A stretch of DNA of 64,000 nucleotides from Limnospira fusiformis SAG 85.79 (lineage in GTDB: Bacteria > Cyanobacteriota > Cyanobacteriia > Cyanobacteriales > Microcoleaceae). Location of the stretch: contig NZ_CP051185.1 of assembly GCF_012516315.1 (NCBI RefSeq), positions 2,097,403 to 2,161,402 on the forward strand, written 5' to 3'. Below the pieces are notes generated by a model. The model worked only from the letters and a program-made list of their open reading frames with translations. It was not told the DNA's origin and made no database searches. The position numbers and the translations under genes were made by a program. This document shows, piece after piece, positions 1 through 7,341 of the stretch; position 1 is the first letter of the stretch, and each line of letters opens with the position of its first letter.

Positions 1-600
1 GCGGAGATTAAAGCTAAGTTAGATGAGTTAAAAAGCCACGCAGCCGAGATATTATCAGATTTAGAGTCGGAGGCTGAGTCAACAAATTCGGGGTTATTGG
101 AACTTTCCCAACAGGTGGAAACATCAGAGGCGGAAACCCAGACCCAAAGTGAAACGGCTAAAGCTAATGTGGAGGAATTTCGCAATAAAATAGAACAATT
201 GCAGGAGGGTTTTAATAGTCAAAAAAACAGCCTTTTTGAGCAATTCGAGGCTTTACAAGGTGAAATTGAGGCTAAAATTGAACAAATTGCCTCGGATTTT
301 GAGACATTGCGATCGGAAAGCAATAACCAAAAATCCGAGATGGAAAATGCCTTAGACACGGCTTCGGAAGACGCTATCAATACGATAACTAATAAATTTG
401 TGGATGAGGCGAAAAGTCAGCTTTTAGGAAGTGCAGAATCTCTGAGTGAGGCTCTCAGTGCTTTAGGAGAAGCTGGAGAGAAATCCGAGGAAATGTTAGA
501 CGGACAATTGGGGGATATTATCGATAATATTAATAATGTGGTGGACGCGGTGCGACCGGTTTTAGATGTGTTGTCAAGAGTTAGAGATTTATTAGGTTAA
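1..600 (+). CDS. Acidic coiled-coil protein, 5' end outside window
   Basis: The frame is open from base 1 to the TAA at 598-600, so the gene starts upstream and 199 residues are visible; the TTG at 97 is an internal codon, not a convincing start. The product is rich in Glu, Gln, Ser and Lys with long heptad-like stretches lacking Pro and Cys, and ends in a short amphipathic or hydrophobic tail (VRPVLDVLSRVRDLLG). There is no recognisable catalytic motif. It is the first of four similar consecutive genes, 18 bp before the next, so probably co-transcribed. Function unknown. A structural or filament-forming role would be inference from composition only. Confidence 0.8.
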   Translation, partial: AEIKAKLDELKSHAAEILSDLESEAESTNSGLLELSQQVETSEAETQTQSETAKANVEEFRNKIEQLQEGFNSQKNSLFEQFEALQGEIEAKIEQIASDFETLRSESNNQKSEMENALDTASEDAINTITNKFVDEAKSQLLGSAESLSEALSALGEAGEKSEEMLDGQLGDIIDNINNVVDAVRPVLDVLSRVRDLLG

Positions 601-618
601 TTTTAGGGAGTTAAGACC

Positions 619-1617
619 ATGGCGATCGCTGAAGATTTTGGTCAATCATTAGAAGAATCGGCTGAGAATTTAACCAACTTGTTAAATGTCTTAGATCAAG
701 CCTATGATCAACTTGATCAACTCTGTGAACAATTGGAAGGGGAGAGTGACGACCTGGAAGAAACCCCAGAAATTGTCGAAACCTCATTTTCTAATTTGGT
801 GGAAACCCTAGAAACTGAAGAGTCTAATGTTACCTCGGCTCAAGAGGAGTTGATTTCGGCCTTAGAAGAACTACTACAAAGTATTTCTGATGCTGAAGGT
901 AGCCTAGATGAAACCTCAGCCAATATCGAAGAAAATTACAGCACATTTGAATCTGAGTTAGATAATGATATCGCGGAAATGGATGGGGATATGGATGAAA
1001 CCAAATCCACATTTGAGGAACTCAAAGACAGCTTCGAGCAACTAACAGAAGCGATAAATCAAGCCATGGAAACCACTATCGGGGTGTTTGAAACCTTGGG
1101 TGATGCGATATCGGATCTTGAGGAACGAGTGACAACCAATCAGGAAGAAACAGAAGGTAATTTTGAGGGTTTAGTTACGGAAATTTCCGATAATCATAGG
1201 GACTCGTTAGAATCATTGTTGGGAAACTTTAGCCAATTTTTGGCTCAAGATAAATTATCAGAAATTACTGATGATTTTAGTAATTTTAAGGGGGTTTTGA
1301 CGGATGTATATAACACCCTTGGTAGTCAAGCGGCGGCAGTAGCCGATAATCTTCAAGAAAGGGGAAGCGCAATTTTTGAGAATGTCAAAGATTATGCTGA
1401 GGACTCGCTCAAGGACAATTTAGAGGATTCCTTTAAAGATGCTATTGATGATGTGGTCTCGGATATGATTCAAGAGGTAGGAGAAAATATGGTTATGATG
1501 AAAGTGGGAGCGACCGTTACTTCATCACTAACTCCGATTTTACCGCAAATTGTAGCAGCTAAGGTCGCCACCGGAACTATCAAACAAGTTTTGAGTTTGG
1601 GAGGCATTTTATCTTGA
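619..1617 (+). CDS. Acidic coiled-coil protein with hydrophobic C-terminus
   Basis: 332 residues. The ATG has a good ribosome site (AGGGAG, 8 nt upstream). Residues about 1-270 are strongly acidic, Glu/Asp/Ser/Thr-rich and predicted helical, with many repeats of the style E-x-x-x-x-L and almost no Cys, Trp or Pro. The last ~45 residues change character: Met/Val/Ala-rich and hydrophobic (VGATVTSSLTPILPQIVAAK), ending LSLGGILS. This could be a membrane-associating or partner-binding tail. No family recognised. It lies between two genes of the same style, 47-53 bp apart, suggesting one transcription unit. Confidence 0.85.
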   Translation: MAIAEDFGQSLEESAENLTNLLNVLDQAYDQLDQLCEQLEGESDDLEETPEIVETSFSNLVETLETEESNVTSAQEELISALEELLQSISDAEGSLDETSANIEENYSTFESELDNDIAEMDGDMDETKSTFEELKDSFEQLTEAINQAMETTIGVFETLGDAISDLEERVTTNQEETEGNFEGLVTEISDNHRDSLESLLGNFSQFLAQDKLSEITDDFSNFKGVLTDVYNTLGSQAAAVADNLQERGSAIFENVKDYAEDSLKDNLEDSFKDAIDDVVSDMIQEVGENMVMMKVGATVTSSLTPILPQIVAAKVATGTIKQVLSLGGILS

Positions 1618-1670
1618 GTTTGACGGTTGAATGCTGCTTGTGCTTATTCAAATATTAAGGAAAAGTGACA

Positions 1671-2597
1671 ATGGAAGAAGTTTATAATTCTTTGGCTCAA
1701 ATGTCTTCGGTAGCACCGGATAAATTAAATAGTTTAATTGGGGGAGCTACAGAAATTAAAGATGCGGTGCGTGTCCTCGAGTCTAATGTTGAAGAAAAAC
1801 AGGGTTTAATTGAGGCTTTGATGGAGCAAATAGCTGATGCTTTGAATGAATTTCAGCAGGAGGTTGGGGAACAACAAACGGAAATAGAAAGTGAGGTTGA
1901 GGAAACTAATAATATTGCGGAAAGTTGGCAAGAAATTATCAGTGATGCTCAACAACAATTAAGCTCGGAAATGCAGACGGCTCAGGAAAAATTAATCGCT
2001 CTGAAAGAGGAGTTGGAGTCGGGTAATGATGAGATTAATAATGCGGGAGAAGAAGCACAAAATAGCCTGACTGAATTACAGGCAAAGTTGCAGGAGGGTC
2101 AACAGCGACTTCTGGAGGCTCAAGAAAACCTGAGTGATGCTATTCAAGTTTTGCGAGATAAAATTGAGGAGGCAAAAAATAGCGCTCAGGAACAGGTAGA
2201 AGAGTTAAATGATCAGGTGAATGAGGCTGAGGAGGAAGTGAGCGATCGCCTGGAAGAAATGGGTAATAGTTTTACGGAAATTCAGGGAGAATTTGAAACT
2301 AAAATCGGTGAAATTACCAGTGACATTATTGAGTCAAAAATTGATGAATTACTGGATGAGTTACAGGAGAAAATCGAAACGGAGTTAAAAGAATTGACTG
2401 ATTCTGCGGTGTCTGAGGTGAGAGAAACCCTTGACAACATAATGGATAAACTCAGGGGTGCGAAAGATGATGCGGCTAGTCATAGACAAGTAATTAGTCC
2501 GCTAATCGAACAGTTAGAGGACTTTATTCAACCTATGGAACTTTTAGTAGACTCGGTGCGAAATTTGGCGAGTAAAGTTGGGGTTTCTTTTGGTTAA
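1671..2597 (+). CDS. Acidic coiled-coil protein
   Basis: 308 residues from the ATG at 1671. That start is preferred over the GTG at 1665 because TAAGGA lies about 8 nt before the ATG. Nearly the whole chain is predicted coiled coil, dense in Glu/Gln with heptad Leu/Ile, from roughly residue 40 to 270. A short N-terminal segment (MEEVYNSLAQMSS) and a C-terminal segment ending ASKVGVSFG are less charged. No enzymatic motif, signal peptide or membrane span is visible. Third member of the four-gene array. Function unknown; the composition resembles cytoplasmic coiled-coil-rich scaffold proteins, which is inference. Confidence 0.85.
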   Translation: MEEVYNSLAQMSSVAPDKLNSLIGGATEIKDAVRVLESNVEEKQGLIEALMEQIADALNEFQQEVGEQQTEIESEVEETNNIAESWQEIISDAQQQLSSEMQTAQEKLIALKEELESGNDEINNAGEEAQNSLTELQAKLQEGQQRLLEAQENLSDAIQVLRDKIEEAKNSAQEQVEELNDQVNEAEEEVSDRLEEMGNSFTEIQGEFETKIGEITSDIIESKIDELLDELQEKIETELKELTDSAVSEVRETLDNIMDKLRGAKDDAASHRQVISPLIEQLEDFIQPMELLVDSVRNLASKVGVSFG

Positions 2598-2656
2598 ATC
2601 ACCCTAAATATATGGGAATCAGCAGAATTTGATATTACGGAAATTAGGAGTTAGAA

Positions 2657-3553
2657 ATGACTTTAGAACAAGCAGCCAATGAAGTGGTTTTAAAGATGAC
2701 TCAATTTTTAGAAAAAATTGACTTGGAAGAGGACCGCATTGATAATTCTCGCCAACAGTTAGAAACGATAACGGAAGAAGTGGAAACTGACTGGTCAAGC
2801 CTACAAGAACGCGCTGAGGAACTGTTAGAAAAAATAGCGACCGGGAGGGAAGAGTTGGCGGCGGAACGGGAAGCGGTTAGTAATGAACTTGGGGAATTAC
2901 GGTCAAAAATTGAAGCAGCACAGGAAGAAGTTAATCAAGAATTAGAAGAGACTCAAGCTGCTTTATCTGATTTTTATAACCGAGTTGAAGCGGTTACGCC
3001 AGAGTTGGTTGAGGTGATTAACCAGGTAGGAGAATCGTTTAATGCTCTGACGCAAAAGGCGGGGGAACTGAGTACAGAACAGGAACAAAACTTATCGGAA
3101 ACTCAAGAGTTTATAGCTGAAGAGGTGAAAAGTGATATCGAAACTCACCAGTCAGAAATTGAGGAACGGAGTGGCGATTTTGAAACTTTTATCGGGACAA
3201 CTATTCCTGAACTGAAAGATGTGTTGAGCGAATTTACGCAACAGGTTAATGAAATTGTTGAGGGGGTAACAGACAAGGTACAAAACTTACAGGAAGTGGC
3301 GGAAAAAACGGCTGAAGATACAATTGAGGAAATTACGGAATCTCAACAGGGTAGAATTGAGGAGTTGTTGGATGCTGCTAACCGTTTAAAGGATATGATG
3401 GAACAAATTAGTAATATCATCGACCAAACCAGTGATACGGTGGTGACGACTAAAGATACTATGGTTGATGCAGCAGATACTACTAGCACCGGTTTAAATG
3501 CGGCGATCGGTATTTTTGATGACCTCAAAAGTATTTTAGGAGGGATTTTGTAA
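2657..3553 (+). CDS. Acidic coiled-coil protein
   Basis: 298 residues. The ATG is preceded by TTAGGAG with good spacing. The long helical region (about 15-235) is full of E/Q/heptad-L patterns, followed by a Thr/Asp-rich segment and a short tail ending KSILGGIL. The tail resembles the GG-containing end of the gene at 619 (LSLGGILS). Last of the array; the next gene, holB, is convergent. No database family recognised. Similar length, charge and architecture to its three neighbours suggest ancient duplicates or co-assembling partners, though the sequences are too low in complexity to prove homology by eye. Confidence 0.85.
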   Translation: MTLEQAANEVVLKMTQFLEKIDLEEDRIDNSRQQLETITEEVETDWSSLQERAEELLEKIATGREELAAEREAVSNELGELRSKIEAAQEEVNQELEETQAALSDFYNRVEAVTPELVEVINQVGESFNALTQKAGELSTEQEQNLSETQEFIAEEVKSDIETHQSEIEERSGDFETFIGTTIPELKDVLSEFTQQVNEIVEGVTDKVQNLQEVAEKTAEDTIEEITESQQGRIEELLDAANRLKDMMEQISNIIDQTSDTVVTTKDTMVDAADTTSTGLNAAIGIFDDLKSILGGIL

Positions 3554-3592
3554 TTATTGATAACTGCTGCTGATGACTGGGTGAAATCATGG

Positions 3593-4597
3593 TTAAATAT
3601 TGGCGATCGCCATTAGGGTACACTCCCAGACTAAGCGAGGTTGAACGTAAGCCAGCAGATGTTTTCTCGCCTGTTCTAACTGGTGAAGTAATCCGGGAAT
3701 GGCTAGGCTATTGTTACCGTTAACCCCCGGATTATGGTATTGTTCCCAATAGGAATGTTGCAGATAATCCACTAACCATAACTGAGCCTGAGTGTCAAGA
3801 GAGCGGCTAATTTCTGCGGCTAATTCGAGAGATTCTCGTAAACTTTGGGGGAGTTTTTTCACTTTGGCTAATAGTTCCGGTGGAATAGTTTGTAATTGTT
3901 CCCAACAGGCGATCGCTTGTCCGGGACTACCCTGCGCCATTGCCATGATCTCAGCATGACGGCAAATTTCACCATAACCCTTTTGAGTTAATATCTGAAT
4001 TATATCAGTATTTGACAGTCTAAAAAAAGGGATTTTGGCACAGCGAGAAACCAAGGTAGATAACAATGAATCCACACTGGGAGCAATTAAAATTAACACG
4101 GATTTACCCGGTTCCTCTAGGGTTTTTAATAAACCATTAGCCGCTCCCTCAGCCATAGTTTCCGCCGCCTCTAAAACCACCACAGACCGCAGAGACTCCA
4201 AAGCTGGACGGCTGACAAACTGACTAATTTCTCGGACTTGATCAAGGCGAATTTGTGGCGGTGCGCGACGTTTGAGACCAGAGGCGGCGGCTTCGGCTGC
4301 TGACAGCAATTTTCCTTGGTGTAAATAGGTGGGTTCTACCCAAAGTAAATCGGGATGATTTCTCATCTTAACTCGATGTTTAATAGATTGTTTGTGTGCG
4401 TCTTCCTCGGATGAATTTAGCAGATTTTTGCGACCTTTCTGCAATAATAATTCAATAAAATATTGAGCGGCTAAACTACGACCTACTCCGGGTATCCCGA
4501 CGAATAAATAAGCGGGAGCGATCCGATTTTGGGCAATAACTCGGCTCAGAAGTTCGATCGCTTGAGGTTGTCCAATTAAATCGCTAAACGCATCCAT
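3593..4597 (-). CDS. holB: DNA polymerase III subunit delta'
   Basis: 334 residues. The clamp-loader delta-prime subunit helps load the beta sliding clamp. The N-terminal AAA+ module is visible: DLIGQPQAIELL, then a Walker-A-like GIPGVGRS in which the usual Lys is Arg, consistent with a non-hydrolysing delta-prime. The LLKTLEEPG segment and the SRC (sensor-like) motif near residue 190 are typical of the family. It starts 14 bp inside the end of tmk, so the two are translationally coupled. The tmk-holB pairing is common in bacteria and supports the call. Confidence 0.93.
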   Translation of the reverse strand: MDAFSDLIGQPQAIELLSRVIAQNRIAPAYLFVGIPGVGRSLAAQYFIELLLQKGRKNLLNSSEEDAHKQSIKHRVKMRNHPDLLWVEPTYLHQGKLLSAAEAAASGLKRRAPPQIRLDQVREISQFVSRPALESLRSVVVLEAAETMAEGAANGLLKTLEEPGKSVLILIAPSVDSLLSTLVSRCAKIPFFRLSNTDIIQILTQKGYGEICRHAEIMAMAQGSPGQAIACWEQLQTIPPELLAKVKKLPQSLRESLELAAEISRSLDTQAQLWLVDYLQHSYWEQYHNPGVNGNNSLAIPGLLHQLEQARKHLLAYVQPRLVWECTLMAIANI

Positions 4598-5279
4598 AAT
4601 TATTTGAGATTAACCCCCATTCTAGGAGTTTTTGGTTGAGTATATTTTGGATTTGTTGGGTAACACGATCGCGATCGCCATTTCCATCAATAGGGACAAT
4701 CCGCTGGGGATACATTTTGGCTAGAGTCGCAAATCCCTCAGCAACCCGATAGTGAAATTCTAGATCAGCCTGTTCAATGCGATCAGCTTTTTTTCTGGCT
4801 TTAATCCGGGTGAGTCCTGCTTCTACAGGAACATTTAACCACAGAGTCAAGTCCGGCACAACACCCCCAGTCGCGATCTGGTTAATTTGGTGAATTTGCT
4901 GCAAATCTAGTCCCCGACCATATCCCTGATAAGCTAGGGTAGAGTCGGTAAAGCGATCGCATAAAATAATCGTCCCCTGGTCTAACAGCGGTTTAATCAG
5001 AGTTTCGATATGTTGTGCGCGGTCCGCCGCATATAATAATAACTCACTGCGATCGCTCAGAGGTTCCCTGATATCATGGTGAAGTAGTAAATCCCGCAAA
5101 TGCTGACCTAACTGGGTTCCCCCCGGTTCCCGCGTCACTTGAACCCCCCGTTGGTGGAGTTTCCCCCCGGAAGAATGGTTTAACGACAAGCGATCGGCTA
5201 ACCACGGCTGAATTTGCTGTATTTGCGTAGTTTTACCGCATCCTTCTATACCTTCAAATACAATTAGTTTTCCCGCCAT
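4584..5279 (-). CDS. tmk: Thymidylate kinase (dTMP kinase)
   Basis: 231 residues. Phosphorylates dTMP to dTDP for DNA synthesis. The P-loop is EGIEGCGKTTQ near the N-terminus; TREPGGTQLG is the dTMP-binding loop and DRFTDSTLAYQG the catalytic Asp-Arg region; the LID-like segment lies around residues 155-175. An insertion of about 15 residues (NHSSGGKLHQRG) separates the P-loop helix from the TREPGG motif and makes the protein slightly longer than usual. First gene of the tmk-holB operon, with a 14-bp overlap. Confidence 0.95.
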   Translation of the reverse strand: MAGKLIVFEGIEGCGKTTQIQQIQPWLADRLSLNHSSGGKLHQRGVQVTREPGGTQLGQHLRDLLLHHDIREPLSDRSELLLYAADRAQHIETLIKPLLDQGTIILCDRFTDSTLAYQGYGRGLDLQQIHQINQIATGGVVPDLTLWLNVPVEAGLTRIKARKKADRIEQADLEFHYRVAEGFATLAKMYPQRIVPIDGNGDRDRVTQQIQNILNQKLLEWGLISNNYGCV

Positions 5280-5659
5280 TTTTGTATTTAGAACCTCCCT
5301 AGATCTGATTCAGTCATCGCATATTATGGCAGTTTCGTTAATCAAAATCCGAAAATTTGAGCAAATCTGGTGGGGAGTTTTTACTAAGCCACACCCGAAG
5401 CGCTATAATAATCCCGGCTTAATCACCCATCTCTAGGGTTTTGTACCAGAAATGCCAGTTTCTCTGTCAGGGAACCATAAAAACAGTTAGTCAATATAGC
5501 ACTACAGCTTGTTCACCAGTCGCTTAATACATTGCCCTCACCCTAAATCCCTCTCCCAGAGAGGGAGAGGGACTTTGAGAGGTGATCAGATGATTTCTGA
5601 ACAGGCTGTAACCTGCTTATTGGTATTAATTAAACTTGGAAATTATCGGGAGTTTTTCG
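5280..5659. other. Intergenic region with repeat and weak promoter box
   Basis: 380 bases between the divergent tmk and the small gene at 5660. It holds a TATAAT box at 5404-5409, a candidate -10 for rightward transcription although no good -35 is visible, and the dispersed repeat at 5504-5607 listed separately. A reading frame of 64 codons (5509-5703) runs through the repeat but is repeat-derived and not judged a gene. Confidence 0.5.
5504..5607 (+). repeat. 104-bp dispersed repeat, copy 1
   Basis: Almost identical to 29801-29904. The only visible differences are a few bases around 5549-5553. In this copy the centre forms a 10-bp hairpin, TCCCTCTCCC-AGAGA-GGGAGAGGGA. Both copies lie in a divergent intergenic region, in the same orientation relative to the rightward gene, and end in the same GATCAGATGATTTCTGAACA stretch. 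Likely a small non-autonomous dispersed element. Confidence 0.85.
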
Positions 5660-6007
5660 ATGGCTCGTTATACGGCTTTTTTTGTGATTGCTATCAATAT
5701 TGAAGATGCCAGAGAAATATTAATAGATATTATGGAATCTTGCAACCTTGATCTGATTTATCAAACCCCCAGTTCACTTATTGCTAGGGAGGCGATCGGT
5801 CAAGTTTCCATATCTCAATTAGTCACCTTAGAGGTAGTATTTGATACAGCCACCTCCACAGACACAGAAATCAAAATGACTGTGGTTTTAAAAAATGAAG
5901 AATTACCCCTACAACCCGATAATCACTGTCGCCAAATGTTTGAATTGGTCAGCGAAATGATTATCAACCATCGCCAGTGGGTATTACTAGAAAGCATGAC
6001 ACTCTAG
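5660..6007 (+). CDS. Conserved-looking small protein, unknown
   Basis: 115 residues from ATG 5660, chosen because GGGAG lies 8 nt upstream; a longer frame from 5636 lacks a ribosome site. It begins MARYTAFFVIAINIEDARE and looks like a compact alpha/beta protein with alternating hydrophobic strands (ITLEVVFDTAT, IKMTVVLKNEE). No signal peptide or motif is recognised. It is followed by a hairpin with a T-run (6036-6072) shared with convergent psbA. Function unknown. Confidence 0.7.
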   Translation: MARYTAFFVIAINIEDAREILIDIMESCNLDLIYQTPSSLIAREAIGQVSISQLVTLEVVFDTATSTDTEIKMTVVLKNEELPLQPDNHCRQMFELVSEMIINHRQWVLLESMTL

Positions 6008-6035
6008 TCATTTTCATTTCAGTTAATTTGCACAC

Positions 6036-6072
6036 AAAAAAGCGCCCCCCAATTCGGGAGACGCTTTTTTTT
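6036..6072. terminator. Bidirectional Rho-independent terminator
   Basis: The A6 run plus GCGCCCCCC pairs with CGGGAGACGC followed by T8. On both strands this gives a GC-rich hairpin followed by a T-run. It lies between the 3' ends of the small gene at 5660 and psbA and can serve both. Confidence 0.8.
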
Positions 6073-6092
6073 ACATACAAATTAGCTACAAA

Positions 6093-7172
6093 TTAGCCGA
6101 TGTTAGGAGCAACTAAATTGACCGGTTTAGACTCAGTAGAAGCCAAATCTAACGGGAAGTTGTGAACGTTACGTTCGTGCATAGCTTCAATGCCTAAATT
6201 AGCGCGATTAATCACATCAGCCCAAGTATTTAGGACTTGACCCTGGGAATCTAAAACCGAGTGGTTAAAATTAAACCCATTCAGGTTGAAAGCAAAACAA
6301 GCTACTGCTAAAGATGCAAACCAGATGCCAACAACAGGCCATGCACCTAAGAAAAAGTGTAAAGCGCGACTGTTGTTAAAAGAAGCATACTGGAAAATCA
6401 AACGACCAAAGTAACCGTGAGCAGCTACAATGTTATAAGTTTCTTCTTCTTGTCCAAAGCGATAACCCCGGTTTTGGCTTTCAATTTCAGTGGTTTCACG
6501 TACTAAAGAAGATGTCACCAGAGAACCGTGCATAGCTGAGAAAAGAGCGCCACCAAAGACACCAGCTACTCCCAGCATATGGAAGGGGTGCATTAAAACA
6601 TTATGCTCTGCTTGCAGCACTAACATAAAGTTAAATGTGCCAGAAATCCCCAGCGGTAAACCATCAGAAAAAGAACCTTGACCGATAGAATAAACTAACA
6701 GTACCGCCGTCGCAGCAGCTACAGGAGCGCTATAAGCAACAGCAATCCAAGGACGCATTCCTAACCGATAAGACAGTTCCCACTCACGACCCATATAGCA
6801 AAAAATGCCGATTAGGAAGTGGAAAACAATCAACTGGTAGGGGCCGCCGTTATAAAGCCATTCATCAATATTTGCCGCTTCCCAGATGGGATAAAAGTGC
6901 AACCCAATCGCATTAGAACTGGGTACAACAGCGGCGGTGATGATGTTATTGCCGTACAACAGAGAACCGGAAACGGGTTCGCGGATGCCGTCAATATCCA
7001 CAGGAGGTGCAGCTACAAAAGCTAACACAAAACAGATGGTGGCAGTTAGCAAGGTAGGGATCATCACAATACCAAACCAACCTACATAAAGGCGGTTATT
7101 GGTAGATGTTACCCAAGTGCAAAACTGTTCCCAAACATTGAGATTTTCCCGTTGCTGTAAGGTAGTGGTCAT
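6093..7172 (-). CDS. psbA: Photosystem II D1 protein, D1' (low-oxygen) type
   Basis: 359 residues from MTTTLQQRE; a 26-codon upstream extension to 7250 is not used. Reaction-centre subunit holding TyrZ, QB and most ligands of the Mn4CaO5 cluster. Y161, D170, E189, H190, H198, H215, S264, H272, H332, E333, H337, D342 and the A344 processing site are all present, followed by a 15-residue cleavable tail. Position 130 is Glu. Three residues match the D1' isoform signature known from microaerobically induced psbA genes: A80, L158 and A286 (usually G, F, T). Residue 162, next to TyrZ, is Ser instead of the usual Pro. This is therefore probably a conditional psbA copy. Promoter and leader structures are listed separately. 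Confidence 0.96.
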   Translation of the reverse strand: MTTTLQQRENLNVWEQFCTWVTSTNNRLYVGWFGIVMIPTLLTATICFVLAFVAAPPVDIDGIREPVSGSLLYGNNIITAAVVPSSNAIGLHFYPIWEAANIDEWLYNGGPYQLIVFHFLIGIFCYMGREWELSYRLGMRPWIAVAYSAPVAAATAVLLVYSIGQGSFSDGLPLGISGTFNFMLVLQAEHNVLMHPFHMLGVAGVFGGALFSAMHGSLVTSSLVRETTEIESQNRGYRFGQEEETYNIVAAHGYFGRLIFQYASFNNSRALHFFLGAWPVVGIWFASLAVACFAFNLNGFNFNHSVLDSQGQVLNTWADVINRANLGIEAMHERNVHNFPLDLASTESKPVNLVAPNIG

Positions 7173-7213
7173 ATCAAATATGATTGCGTTATTGAGTTTT
7201 CGAGGTACATATC

Positions 7214-7233
7214 CGGTAGTTGTTTTTCTACCG
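7214..7233 (-). promoter_or_regulatory. psbA leader hairpin
   Basis: A perfect 6-bp inverted repeat, CGGTAG and CTACCG with an A-rich 8-nt loop, sits in the presumed 5' untranslated region about 40 bases before the psbA ATG. It could affect mRNA stability, which is inference. Confidence 0.45.
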
Positions 7234-7240
7234 TGTCTGT

Positions 7241-7270
7241 AATATCTCACACTTAACTCATATATGTCAA
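7241..7270 (-). promoter_or_regulatory. Candidate psbA promoter
   Basis: On the minus strand TTGACA (7270-7265) is followed after 18 bases by GATATT (7246-7241), an acceptable sigma-70-type pair. It would give a leader of roughly 65 bases. Confidence 0.55.
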
Positions 7271-7276
7271 AAGTTT

Positions 7277-7294
7277 TATAACTATTTAGTTATA
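7277..7294. promoter_or_regulatory. Palindrome upstream of psbA promoter
   Basis: TATAACTA-TT-TAGTTATA is a perfect 8-bp inverted repeat centred about 18 bases upstream of the -35 box. Its place and symmetry fit an operator for a dimeric regulator, but the regulator is unknown and an A/T-rich palindrome could also arise by chance. Confidence 0.4.
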
Positions 7295-7341
7295 TGTTTA
7301 ATCTGATAAATGAGAGCTATAAGTTTTGCTTATTAATTGCC

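Noticed and set aside
5509-5703. 64-codon frame before the small gene at 5660
   Set aside because: It begins inside the 104-bp repeat with TTG and shares its first 30 codons with the artificial extension of tex; no ribosome site.
7173-7250. 26-codon N-terminal extension of D1
   Set aside because: D1 proteins begin MTTTLQQRE; the extension lies over the promoter and leader.
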